Shown here: in pieces, positions 22,301 to 28,014 of the stretch
Numbering within the stretch: position 1 is the first letter of the stretch
Layout: each line of letters opens with the position of its first letter
From: a virus
IMG/VR virus record: IMGVR_UViG_3300044970_002308
Span: 1-64,000 of that record
Strand: one strand, 5' to 3'
DNA: 64,000 nucleotides
The notes under the pieces: generated by a model
Databases searched by the model: none
The model's input: only the letters and a program-made list of their open reading frames with translations
What the model was told of the DNA's origin: nothing
Made by a program: the position numbers and the translations under genes

Positions 22301-24406
22301 CTTTCTTCTAAGTCTCTGATTTATTAACGTAGATATATTGGGTTCAAAATTAATTTGTCTTTCTGTTTTACCACTCACCACCTTTAGTGAACCGGTGCCT
22401 CTTTTTTTCGCTGCCATCGCCTCTCGATAACTAAGAGGAACTTTTGGTCCTATGTGAGTTCTTTGCGTCTCCTTGAGACCGGAAGAAGATCCTCCGCGGA
22501 ATCTTTGCACAGAACCGCCGTATTGATAACCCGAAGACCCTAAAATACCTTCTGGTCCACCGAGTGCTTCCGTAGCCTTTTTTCTTATAACAAAACTACC
22601 TTCTGGAAGAGTAGTATAAAAACTATCGGTATTGCCAGATCCTGGAACCAATCCAACCTTACCTCCTTTGGCCATAGGTTTTCTGTCTGCATAATTCATT
22701 TTTCTTAATTTAGATACGCCTACTTCTTTAACCGCTTCAGGATATACCACGGCCTCTCCCGGCATCAAAGCAACTGGAACATCTACTGGTCCTCCTTTTT
22801 TATATCTACTTATATAACCCCCATAAGCATTTCTTCTAGGAGCAGCTGCTCCCCCAGCGTTGCCTCTACGAAGACCTCCTATAAAACCAGAACCATATTG
22901 AGTCGCTACACTAGCTCCTCTAACGGCCATCATCAATCCAAGAATAGGCAAAACTCCTTTAACGCTATCCGCTACTTGAATCAAACCACTAGCGAGCTGC
23001 AGCGCTCCCTTTGCCAGTGTCTGAAAAGTATCTGAGCCACCAATATCTCTTACAAGAGCAGTAAATTCTTCTCTTACTTTGGCTATCTGATTAGCCAGGG
23101 ACAACTGGGCTGTTGCCGCGTCTGCCGCCAAAGACCCCTGCCCAGTCTGTGCTACCTTCAAAGCTTCCTGGGCTGTTCCGAATTGCTGAATTAATGGAAT
23201 AACCTTACCGATCTGACGGAAGCCGCCAAGCTCCTCAACAATCTGAGAAAACTTTAAATCTCTCGGATCTATTTGATTTAATCCTCTAGACAATAACTCA
23301 ACAGCCTTATATGCTCCAACGAACTTGCCCTCTGCATCGGTTAGATTAACCCCGAATTCTTTCAGAGCCTCTATAGTTCCTCCTCTTTGAACTCTAGTAA
23401 AAATAGTACGTAAACCAGTAGCAATAGTTTCTGCGCTTTCACGAGTAGTGGCTCGTATACTAGTAAATACCGCTATAAACTCATTAAGGGCATCGGTACC
23501 CTGACTAACTCCATTACTAGCAGAAGCGAACACTCCACCAGTACGCTGAATAGCGGCTATAATATCGCTGGCTTCTACTGCGAATCTGGCAGCAACCGAG
23601 TTAACAGAGCCTAGCGCTTTTTCTAGATCAGACGCTCCAATGCCGAACTGTCTCATCAAAGCAATAGAGCCTTCCACCGTTTTATTCATATCATCAAAAG
23701 ACGGAGCTAAAGCACTAAGAGCCAATGCTTTTAATGCTCTCTCGGTATCTTTGGCGCTTAAACCGGCCTGGGCTAATGTTGATGATACTTTGATAAGGTC
23801 TCCTGATGCTACTCCAAAATCAACAGATAATGACGTAATAGTATTCGATAGTCTCTTAAGACCATCTGCAGATTCGCCTGTAACCTGTTGCAGCTTAACG
23901 AATTCTTTATCAAACTCGATAAATGCGGCTATGCCTTTATTGATGGCTCCTGTAAAAGAAAATACGGCGCCGGTGGCTAAGCTAAATGCAGCAAATCTTC
24001 TAATAGCTAAGGCCGACTGTCTTCCGAACTCTTCCATTTCTGTTCTAGCAACATTTAACTGTCTGGCCGCTGTGGTGCTAGTAGCTCCGACTCTTTGTGT
24101 AGCGGTAACGACATTATTGAGCTGTCTTGGTAAATTAGCCACTCCGGCATTACCGACCGCCTGAGAAAAATCTCTAATAGCATTTGCAGCATTTCTGGCC
24201 GCTGTCTGAGTAGTGCCAAAAGTATTGTTAAGATTTCTTAAAGCAGCATTGAGCTGAGTAACATTGCGTGAGGCATTTTGGTCCAATCGTAAGTTCACAT
24301 CTGCGGAAATTGACCCCAATTGTCTTCTAATATCAGATACAATATTTCTAACATTAGATGGTCCTCTTAAATTTAGCTGGGCTGTTAAATTAAACGATTG
24401 TGACAT
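13298..24406 (-). CDS. Giant tail tape measure protein
   Basis: At 3702 residues this is by far the largest gene. After an N-terminal helical region (1-130), residues about 160-400 match the phage-tail minor-protein/tape-measure core (FVKLQQVTGESADGLKRLS, TRESAETIATGLRTIFTRVQ). Long Ala/Gln-rich coiled segments fill much of the rest. A hydrophobic Gly/Ala stretch (GPVGIAAGIVAGAAGLAKA, about residue 1700) may be membrane-active. Five 'GE.vv..' modules recur (VALMPGEAVVYPEAV, LPEGSFVIRKKATEA, AQEGEYVINRKSA and two copies of PAMLTPGEFVVNR). Between them lie globular insertions, one HAD-like at about residues 1130-1255. The protein sets tail length during assembly and is probably ejected or membrane-inserted at infection. 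It follows a terminator hairpin and no clear Shine-Dalgarno precedes its ATG. Confidence 0.93.
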   Translation of the reverse strand: MSQSFNLTAQLNLRGPSNVRNIVSDIRRQLGSISADVNLRLDQNASRNVTQLNAALRNLNNTFGTTQTAARNAANAIRDFSQAVGNAGVANLPRQLNNVVTATQRVGATSTTAARQLNVARTEMEEFGRQSALAIRRFAAFSLATGAVFSFTGAINKGIAAFIEFDKEFVKLQQVTGESADGLKRLSNTITSLSVDFGVASGDLIKVSSTLAQAGLSAKDTERALKALALSALAPSFDDMNKTVEGSIALMRQFGIGASDLEKALGSVNSVAARFAVEASDIIAAIQRTGGVFASASNGVSQGTDALNEFIAVFTSIRATTRESAETIATGLRTIFTRVQRGGTIEALKEFGVNLTDAEGKFVGAYKAVELLSRGLNQIDPRDLKFSQIVEELGGFRQIGKVIPLIQQFGTAQEALKVAQTGQGSLAADAATAQLSLANQIAKVREEFTALVRDIGGSDTFQTLAKGALQLASGLIQVADSVKGVLPILGLMMAVRGASVATQYGSGFIGGLRRGNAGGAAAPRRNAYGGYISRYKKGGPVDVPVALMPGEAVVYPEAVKEVGVSKLRKMNYADRKPMAKGGKVGLVPGSGNTDSFYTTLPEGSFVIRKKATEALGGPEGILGSSGYQYGGSVQRFRGGSSSGLKETQRTHIGPKVPLSYREAMAAKKRGTGSLKVVSGKTERQINFEPNISTLINQRLRRKTGKTGVTKKELVEDISKRSPEQLFGDGGVPSVIFKELLASKKLEGLKTALLRGVKSRSVPQTLRSDSELDFILEKNIKPYLSKINTQVGSLWDELMQYQALTNPREVGGRTTLPAVKKVLGKSFGSTFASGGLIQKFARGTSKPLEAMGKADLLKEAERLGVNIPIELRRFLDPRAKGSEQTRAKIIKDLQEKRTITKTSEENIANRAKNRKLAVVGLRGDTSSSTVTTPGLKDKTGRQRLRGVPATLQTGSLPNDLATQVEDIIRSQSESIVAQIGQAIAKAAGTTPITDQKRISEILTKQLPNLSGLMFESGLAVAGAPYDPKSKAIDFNMGLGKKLANLFGVDPKALTDATNDATKEQAKRKLTKGQFDRGRRDKLRTKRLSRALGGFIAMAKGGMPLVDDLPNAPGSMLPMPGMKPGSPLYEIIRNGGGAIDYDRTLQRTTGDAAYASAKTPEQKEAVLTKYFRDPQARIKDAQSARLTQFGKQLQELVKKGVIQPKNLSIISKSSRTPGLAEHINQLFGIPVQNMVFTRGGSKLPALEALRTKGPRINRVARASGGEVPIMAQEGEYVINRKSAKAIGYGNLHTLNKYHSGGIVQRFARGSDSPLKMAMSGQGRVQIAKQLMDQGMSAAKALAEATKAIESMSQAAQQTAASLKKQSQSVGYRGMNVLAGRGVDITTGGVLDQAKEKEYRDNQRANRVVRRASRTRLAVDTNAYGPLLPGQKGVVTRTPSAIDNARNEAVQSVLGRERAGGAGSVKQMMRTQLSNDRSSLRDRVAARFKDRYDAASDPAEKQKVQDRANKVFARANQSLTANAQQNYVQQINAKMQIAQQAAADDAAARIRIANFAKQSATAAQQQPTLFQKITQGISKMATAAQKSAGFGGGSGGGLIPSGSRGANMMAQARDARAQGLRGQAFRDSMAGSAGGGIGSKIGNAAMGLSFAIPMIADQFTTADPKTAEQAKNNAMISGSSTAIGSAAMLASMGPVGIAAGIVAGAAGLAKAFTDAENAANDFNRGLKVDKLEQTLEAAAKSLDKFSKDIKNNVFATDAKKNVVEATKQAQAITDSDSQTVKRGLFNFFDTADNGTSSEKRAAAERSQILDKQGIMAYLRSTEMFGGEDAKSNRAFSMSQNIPELSRERAKNFTGAADASRQFITSKIRSGSSIEGLKSDKDFAGFTKSLALADAALQEQILTIQNNTSLEENKKKALIDSTIATVADAKAREIQSQTLKEMDLEALSKSTIVLQNSLERMFQNMEQSIMANAFALDKLTASAELTTSALSGSARVGSVKLDSINVLQNSRAYGANANAGAVDQAASMFGSEAKSMKGILQVSGRLEDTLLSTINSTLKNNPSASNEAVGIKLDQAIFKALNDLELPPDLSTKLSGEVKSAVQDMRKSGDDKIDFSQLVEKIPQLGNVVDSAKRAQETAIRALENWQNALNDYANTTNQLIDLQIDSNQKLRRATDTLVSGQNELNRVLGKTVSLQSVVADTRAATASQTGGPTSAVDIRRQIQDLELTRQSQQSRSDAAAQKGFSGKDEFMMMQGRLRETSVALRESYDALKGLSENTTVASAALNKMSEIQQKQQAGVAIIEKLVTSTPAEINKFNQALARLDNNMKGRANFGTNADQRRDSLEAFNMIMPFLGDKQSGMKANVLESMLRESGINSSPMMQQVIDSLRNPEADPQMAEAIGIYREALAEQAFANEQLAALNQLIAENNSDTAAVKLATAIGGVSLNFESRQLQDINDNIKNLITVVKNNREDKKPAAAEAEMLARGGVVYASAGQLINFAPKGTDTVPAMLTPGEFVVNRSATQKNLPLLKSINNGYSNGGRVQYYNQGGLVFGGGWGLDQKQDAEKQAGIQQQETATQYPDILSLNANPYDHMTKAVALPGYFYASNPAPGDISDWFSPKVGRKPLVSIGANASLGASYDTISMTTEDDRPTIEKRTTFTGPIDVGYVPQSDFFDNVISERDIQRKKHITKNQIEDYKNKLETLLKLKRFVVQSSDAGTFMGSIDTGSKKIATKVDADNRPKIEPTIEVGKYVNRGLSSVPLVTLSGLTKTTNGLYGLYSVADLEGEGSSGQNTNAGNPYGFTNRSTATTIISPDMKVVAGLSNMKHDTVDPSIGMALSKYVTNYDGMAKATGPIMQNNIQSLSRVFDALSQTKIPEIEADGSISEPLKETDSSLKNKTYINKLQQLLSGAIFSAQFDETEIKGKDNVKPPITLFNLTADKWNNLANSFKNYQPAPPTNSYAENSSNFIPINPAQKSLPWIAAGFNHVDAINNLKGEYQKNNTSNIKVTSGSVEDEFMKFNYKTIQGGFGTNKTLDQSLGAIKYVVADLDANSKEQPLNPFKDLDPVNLIGRSIYADSIETLKGRIQPIINAVTGGLNTDNLPPVPYATVQKINSTDLGALDYSEDTKNNAYMPKTAVLGGNFNATNYINEIKGLFNKKELIAGAVAAETTDKRTDAGIKQANIENPLGIARGIIQKVLAPISGVLSAYNMKLMPLTKATDILPYGNLLFGGQKFFGQAVMEKMKGRTPPEALYNVWGAIGAAAQTFLKLGAGDSQGLSSMLGVSFDGKPDATIPDKVNQYAKFLAKQGMMSQGLGADILDKEINKDNQKAIEGAFGDKNQSIFEATGLEKTTWNKQSDRTSPKTILDLGKKILNPYSMFPTETRNNLFGILEKELANQKVNQGVIDTIKKVRSFYNTFLDPFVNGDGQAGNDKWRRGFDSLYPDANSALQLLTNGAFGKLPDYNMALQLQAKRKALAEEVKKPQKKARGGIIYAQTGTLVDYQPRGTDTVPAMLTPGEFVVNRAATQKHLPVLKAINSGQYSTGGMVNYLNQGGIIIPQYHSNIPNVSSTNKTVGVSNLQLGLAPSAVSALENFNRAFAQNAALLNINLDDKSQKAIDNFTIRLQNVANTISGLAIPENIQITAQHKVEVIINGGEALKGMSEGMKEYVVSSINTAVSRLNVTTENALGEQSNQILKGSSSV
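13790..13940 (-). repeat. Tape-measure 'GGxVx...PGEFVVNR' module, second near-identical copy
   Basis: This segment encodes ARGGIIYAQTGTLVDY, GTDTVPAMLTPGEFVVNR and QKHLPVLKAINSG. It is almost the same as the module at 16790-16945. The two copies flank about 2.9 kb of tape-measure sequence. The motif is common in tape measures of this general type; its function is not known to me. Confidence 0.8.
16790..16945 (-). repeat. Tape-measure 'GGxVx...PGEFVVNR' module, first near-identical copy
   Basis: This segment encodes ARGGVVYASAGQLINF, GTDTVPAMLTPGEFVVNR and QKNLPLLKSINNG, followed by a GGRVQYYNQGG tail. It matches the copy at 13790-13940 at most positions. More diverged relatives lie at about 20545-20625, 22560-22650 and 22720-22850. 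Confidence 0.8.
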
Positions 24407-24430
24407 AATATTTTATACAATTGGAGGATA

Positions 24431-24474
24431 ATAAAAAACAAAATCCCTAGAATCAATAAAAGACGCTAGGGATT
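24431..24474 (-). terminator. Intrinsic terminator between the 294-aa assembly gene and the tape measure
   Basis: On the minus strand a perfect 9-bp inverted repeat, AATCCCTAG with CTAGGGATT (complement of 24466-24474 and 24442-24450), encloses a 15-base loop. It is followed at once by TTGTTTTTTATT. This is a standard rho-independent layout. It would reduce read-through from the assembly genes into the tape measure gene. Confidence 0.75.
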
Positions 24475-24506
24475 CTGAATGAAAACTATCTGATAGCAAC
24501 AAAGAA

Positions 24507-25391
24507 TTATGTGGTAGACTCTGTGTTTTCTGTTGATGACTGATCTGTAGTCTTGTCAGATTCAGTATTTGGTTCTTGTTTATCATTGTTTGCTTCGTCC
24601 AAAATGACAGGATTTCCATTTTCATCTAAAAACGGTTGAGGGTCAACAACATAATCACCATCTTTATCTACCTTATTGCCGAACTTATCTACAAAATTGC
24701 CTTCTTCATCAATAAATCTACCGTCTTCATTGACTAGCCTGCCTTCCGCGTCTATCAGTCTTCCTTTTTTGTCCACTAGTCTTAATTTATCATCAACAAA
24801 TCTATACTTTTTAAGGAACTTATTTTCTGGCAAGTTAGATTCATAATCGTTATCCAAACCATATAACATATTAGCCAAATTCTGGGCGGCCAATATTGCC
24901 ACCTCTTCTGTGGCTCTATTCATATAGTCTTCCAAGCTAGAAAAAACAGTCTCTTTGGTATCATTATACACCACGCATGATGATACTAAATAATTAAATC
25001 TAGCATTATCTGCCTGTCCTTCTGCACTATGGTTATCTAAAGAGGTTCGTACGCTTATTAAATCTCTGATTTCGTCTCTAATAACCTTCATGCGAATGGC
25101 AAGATCCTTAGCTTCATTTAGGCCAAATCCGCCCTTAGCTAGTTTCTTTTCGCCCTCTAGTAGCTCCTTTTGAAGCTCGTTAAACTTCTTTTGCTTTTCA
25201 GCATTCCATAGTCCCTGATCTTCTAGTAAGTCATCGAGCTTGGCCCGAACCACGCTCTTGCTCTTTATAGCGTCTGTAAAGGCCTGGTTATAAACCTTTT
25301 GAGCTTCTCTCTGGTCATTTAAAGAAGGGGTACGAACCAGTACTTCTCTATCACTATCGTTGATCTTAACCTTAAAAGTTTTAGTTTTCAT
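24507..25391 (-). CDS. Tail-assembly protein with C-terminal heptapeptide repeat
   Basis: The start is taken at MKTKTFKVKIND, with GGAG nine bases upstream; an in-frame ATG 15 bases earlier is an alternative. The protein has 294 residues. About residues 1-180 are helical and charged and include RTPSLNDQREAQKVYNQAF, suggestive of a cytoplasmic assembly factor. From about residue 195 runs an exact seven-residue repeat of the type [V/I]-D-x-x-G-[R/N]-[L/F] (VDKKGRL, IDAEGRL, VNEDGRF, IDEEGNF, VDKFGNK, VDKDGDY). The C-terminus is acidic and Thr/Ser-rich. The gene lies directly before the tape measure and is separated from it by a terminator, the position of tail-assembly chaperones in long-tailed phages. 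It overlaps the preceding gene by 11 bases in another frame. Confidence 0.65.
   Translation of the reverse strand: MKTKTFKVKINDSDREVLVRTPSLNDQREAQKVYNQAFTDAIKSKSVVRAKLDDLLEDQGLWNAEKQKKFNELQKELLEGEKKLAKGGFGLNEAKDLAIRMKVIRDEIRDLISVRTSLDNHSAEGQADNARFNYLVSSCVVYNDTKETVFSSLEDYMNRATEEVAILAAQNLANMLYGLDNDYESNLPENKFLKKYRFVDDKLRLVDKKGRLIDAEGRLVNEDGRFIDEEGNFVDKFGNKVDKDGDYVVDPQPFLDENGNPVILDEANNDKQEPNTESDKTTDQSSTENTESTT
24643..24800 (-). repeat. Tandem heptapeptide repeat inside the tail-assembly protein
   Basis: Six to seven consecutive 21-base units encode seven-residue repeats with consensus V/I-D-x-E/K-G-R/N-L/F. The codons differ between units, so the protein pattern is kept while the DNA has diverged. 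The acidic D..G spacing could form a small beta-solenoid or bind cations; this is inference. Confidence 0.8.
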
Positions 25392-25695
25392 TGCTGCTAT
25401 CTCCATCTTTAAAATAGAATTTATATCGATACGGATGTTTGTGTTTATCTTGCTTGCCAGAGCTATACAAATAATTCCCCAAATCGTCTAAAGCTGATCT
25501 CAACTGATTATTACCATTATTCAAAACTTGATTTCTGGTGTTTTCCCAAATTGTCCAAAATCTTTCGGCCTCATCAGAATCCTCTTCTGTATTCCATAAA
25601 TGACCAAAATTCTCTTCGAATCTGGCCAAAGCCCCTATCATAGTAGTTTGTATTCTTTTCTCTATAGATTTGATTAGCTCTTGTTTATTTTTCAT
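25381..25695 (-). CDS. Small tail-assembly-region protein
   Basis: This is a 104-residue, soluble, charged protein. The N-terminal part looks helical (KQELIKSIEKRIQTTMIGAL) and contains aromatic motifs (EENFGHLWNTEE, RFWTIWENTRNQV). The C-terminus is basic and aromatic (KHPYRYKFYFKDGD). It lies between the 345-aa and 294-aa genes and overlaps the latter by 11 bases, which suggests coupling. The location between tail tube and tape measure is typical for tail-assembly chaperones, often a frameshifting pair. I see no obvious slippery sequence that would fuse the two, and I cannot assign a family. Confidence 0.6.
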   Translation of the reverse strand: MKNKQELIKSIEKRIQTTMIGALARFEENFGHLWNTEEDSDEAERFWTIWENTRNQVLNNGNNQLRSALDDLGNYLYSSGKQDKHKHPYRYKFYFKDGDSSNEN

Positions 25696-25707
25696 AAAAA
25701 CTTTCTC

Positions 25708-26745
25708 TTATTGTTTACGCATGCTTTGTGCTTTTGTAATTAAGTCTCTCTGTACATCCGGCAAATTAAAATCTTCTACTTCCGATCCTTTATTGCTATT
25801 GATATATCCTAGTTTTTCCTGTAATACAAATTTTGATTGATCGGTATTTAGATCTAATACCTTTCCAATATCCTGTTCGTCCGTCATTAAAAAAACTTCA
25901 GAAGCATTCTCTATCTTAGCGTTTTTGTTTCCTAATTTTTGTTTTTTAGCCTGTTCATTATTCTTCTTTTGGATAATCATCCATCCATCCAGCATATCGT
26001 CATCTTCTATAACAATATCTTCTGGACATTCTGGATGCTCATATATACTGTCATACATTCTACTAATATTTAATAAAGACCTTTGTTCATCTGTCAAGTC
26101 TATAGTATACTTACAAAATATCGATGTTTTATTCCCACAATTCCAATAAGATTTCCATAAAGCGCTTCTGGCTATGGACTTATAATCTGATACAGAGAGT
26201 ACATAGGAATTAATTTCGTTTACTATATTATTAAAATGAACATACGAGGCTGAGTCTTTGGGCGAATTAGAAAAAACCCTTTTATTATTTTTATATAAAG
26301 TTGAACATATTATATATTCGTTCTTTATAGAGCTGGCATATCCTTCTAGGGTATTGGCCTGAAAATTTAGTTTGGTGTTGCTTATTTTATTTATTTCTTT
26401 ATGAGTTGTTTTAATTTTTTTTCTATTATTCTCGGTTTCTTTAGTCTTTAATCTATCAGTATATAGGTCAACTTTTAACGCATCTAATTTATTCTCTAGC
26501 TGTTTGATCAAATTATCTGTATTCATATGCCAAACGCCTAACGATATCATAGTCGGAATAAGATTCTCTTCTCTAATCCAATTATGAAATTTTTCTTCAT
26601 TAATTATATTATTATATAACAACTCTGCTTTATATCTTATCTCTTTGGATGGAGACCTTAGTTCGTACTGCTCTCCACCATAATAAAAAAATAGGGCCCC
26701 AGTAAAAATTCTATATAAAGATAAAGCAATATCCGCATCAATCAT
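25708..26745 (-). CDS. Tail-region protein of unknown function, charged and helical
   Basis: This 345-residue protein begins MIDADIALSLYRIFTGALFF and continues with a long charged segment. A likely coiled coil lies at about residues 75-125 (NLIKQLENKLDALKVDLYTD ...), then an aromatic/acidic region containing YEHPECPEDIVIEDDDMLDG, and a polar C-terminus. No catalytic residues or membrane anchor are evident. It starts four bases after the 47-aa gene and is followed by two further small assembly-type genes and the tape measure. By position it is a tail-assembly or adaptor protein. I do not recognise a named family. Confidence 0.6.
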   Translation of the reverse strand: MIDADIALSLYRIFTGALFFYYGGEQYELRSPSKEIRYKAELLYNNIINEEKFHNWIREENLIPTMISLGVWHMNTDNLIKQLENKLDALKVDLYTDRLKTKETENNRKKIKTTHKEINKISNTKLNFQANTLEGYASSIKNEYIICSTLYKNNKRVFSNSPKDSASYVHFNNIVNEINSYVLSVSDYKSIARSALWKSYWNCGNKTSIFCKYTIDLTDEQRSLLNISRMYDSIYEHPECPEDIVIEDDDMLDGWMIIQKKNNEQAKKQKLGNKNAKIENASEVFLMTDEQDIGKVLDLNTDQSKFVLQEKLGYINSNKGSEVEDFNLPDVQRDLITKAQSMRKQ

Positions 26746-26749
26746 TTAT

Positions 26750-26893
26750 CTAGTCGTTTTGCGCGCCCTTATTTTTAAGCGCCAGAAGCTCCTGTTCCTG
26801 TTCTTTAAGTTTATTCTGTAATACTTCCATATACTTTTGCATATTATACATATCGGTATATAGTCGTCCTATAATCTGAAATAGTTCTTCCAT
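26750..26893 (-). CDS. 47-aa coiled-coil protein between tail tube and assembly genes
   Basis: A short reading frame runs from the ATG complementary to 26891-26893 to TAG at 26750-26752. A clear AGGAG ribosome-binding site lies six bases upstream (TTAGGAGAATGT). The protein starts MEELFQIIGRLYTDMYNMQ and ends with a strongly helical, amphipathic segment (LQNKLKEQEQELLALKNKG). Its stop is four bases before the next start (TAGATAAATG), so the two are probably co-translated. It fills what would otherwise be a gap of about 200 bases in a densely coded region. Size, charge and position suggest a tail-assembly helper, but no family is recognised. Confidence 0.65.
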   Translation of the reverse strand: MEELFQIIGRLYTDMYNMQKYMEVLQNKLKEQEQELLALKNKGAQND

Positions 26894-26955
26894 ACATTCT
26901 CCTAATAAATGTCCGTCCTTTTATTCCTATATAACCGACTAGAATCAACCAAAAA

Positions 26956-27954
26956 TTAAACAGACTCGAAAGTGCCGTTTGCTGTGACCTTAAGGTAGTT
27001 ATCTGTAGTAAAGCTATAAGTAATTGTAGCATTACCACCACCAGTATCTCCACCTTGATAGTTTACAGAAGTGATCTTGTTTTTCTTGCCAAGATCGATA
27101 GTTAGATTATCTCCTGTGCCACTACCGCAAATAACAAATTTAATTTCTTTATCTTGTACTCTACCCTCTCCTGTTCCGGTGCAGGAATATGTGGCTTCGC
27201 TGATGTTTAAATAATCACCAGTAGTAGCAAGAACCTCAATTTCCGAAGTGACTTCAACGGGGAAATTGACGTATCTATGATATGGAGTATACGAACCAAG
27301 TTCGTAAATAGACTCTCTACCAAAGTCAGCATTTACTGATACGCTTTGAATAGGAGCGGTACTACCTATACCACCTGCGCCAGTAGGAAATACGCTCTCT
27401 GCTCTATTGAACTTCCATCTGCGAGCTGTGGCTGGGGCTGTGTATGGGCCGGAACTTGGTACGAAAGCACTGAGACCACCAGCGCTCCAAGTCTTACTGT
27501 TGCCAACTAAGGTAACATCTTCTGTAGCATTACCATCGGTTGGGAAGGTAAAACCAACACTGGAAACATACATGCCTGTGCATGTTACTGTGTGCTGTGC
27601 TGTGCCACTAGCTAGGGCGCCGGTATCACTATAGATGCCAAGCTTAACATTTGCTCTGTTGTTGGCAAAATCGCCTATATTGCCCTCTACCTGACCGCCA
27701 CCCATCGCTAAAAGATAAACAGGTACGGTTCCGTCAAATACTTTATTGACTGTGATTTCAACTTCGGGATTGTTCTCGATATTATCATAAAGATCGATTT
27801 GACCAAGCTGGAAGATCTTTTCGAGATTGAAGTTGGTGTTCATTCCAACGCTCTGTACACCCTTGGGCTTAACAGCTGTACTTGTTGTACCATTTGCGGC
27901 TATTGGCTGAATTTCGATTGCCTGGCAAGCGTAAAAAATTCTTTTATTACTCAT
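26956..27954 (-). CDS. Major tail tube protein (putative)
   Basis: This 332-residue protein is rich in beta-type sequence. Its N-terminus (ACQAIEIQPI ... GVQSVGMNTNFNLEKIFQLG, then DNIENNPEVEITVNKVFDG) resembles tail tube proteins of long-tailed phages, where a bait-type beta-barrel is followed by Ig-like additions. The second half repeats the same pattern (IQSVSVNADFGRESIYELG, FPVEVTSEIEVLATTGDY), which suggests an internal duplication of the tube fold. It is separated from its neighbours by 60-base gaps and lies upstream of the assembly genes and the tape measure, as expected for a tube gene. No sheath protein is found, which supports a non-contractile tail. Confidence 0.7.
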   Translation of the reverse strand: MSNKRIFYACQAIEIQPIAANGTTSTAVKPKGVQSVGMNTNFNLEKIFQLGQIDLYDNIENNPEVEITVNKVFDGTVPVYLLAMGGGQVEGNIGDFANNRANVKLGIYSDTGALASGTAQHTVTCTGMYVSSVGFTFPTDGNATEDVTLVGNSKTWSAGGLSAFVPSSGPYTAPATARRWKFNRAESVFPTGAGGIGSTAPIQSVSVNADFGRESIYELGSYTPYHRYVNFPVEVTSEIEVLATTGDYLNISEATYSCTGTGEGRVQDKEIKFVICGSGTGDNLTIDLGKKNKITSVNYQGGDTGGGNATITYSFTTDNYLKVTANGTFESV

Positions 27955-28014
27955 TTGAATATCTCCATGTTAATTTTGGCTTGGTCAATAATCAAATACA
28001 CCTAAAAAATCAAA

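Noticed and set aside
24507-25695. Programmed frameshift joining the 104-aa and 294-aa genes as a G/GT-type chaperone pair
   Set aside because: The genes overlap, but no convincing slippery heptamer is visible in the overlap, and the second gene has its own GGAG site and ATG.
26844-27053. 69-residue reading frame overlapping the end of the tail tube gene
   Set aside because: It is a frame-shifted shadow of the tube gene, hydrophobic by chance, and would overlap the better-supported 47-aa gene at 26750-26893.
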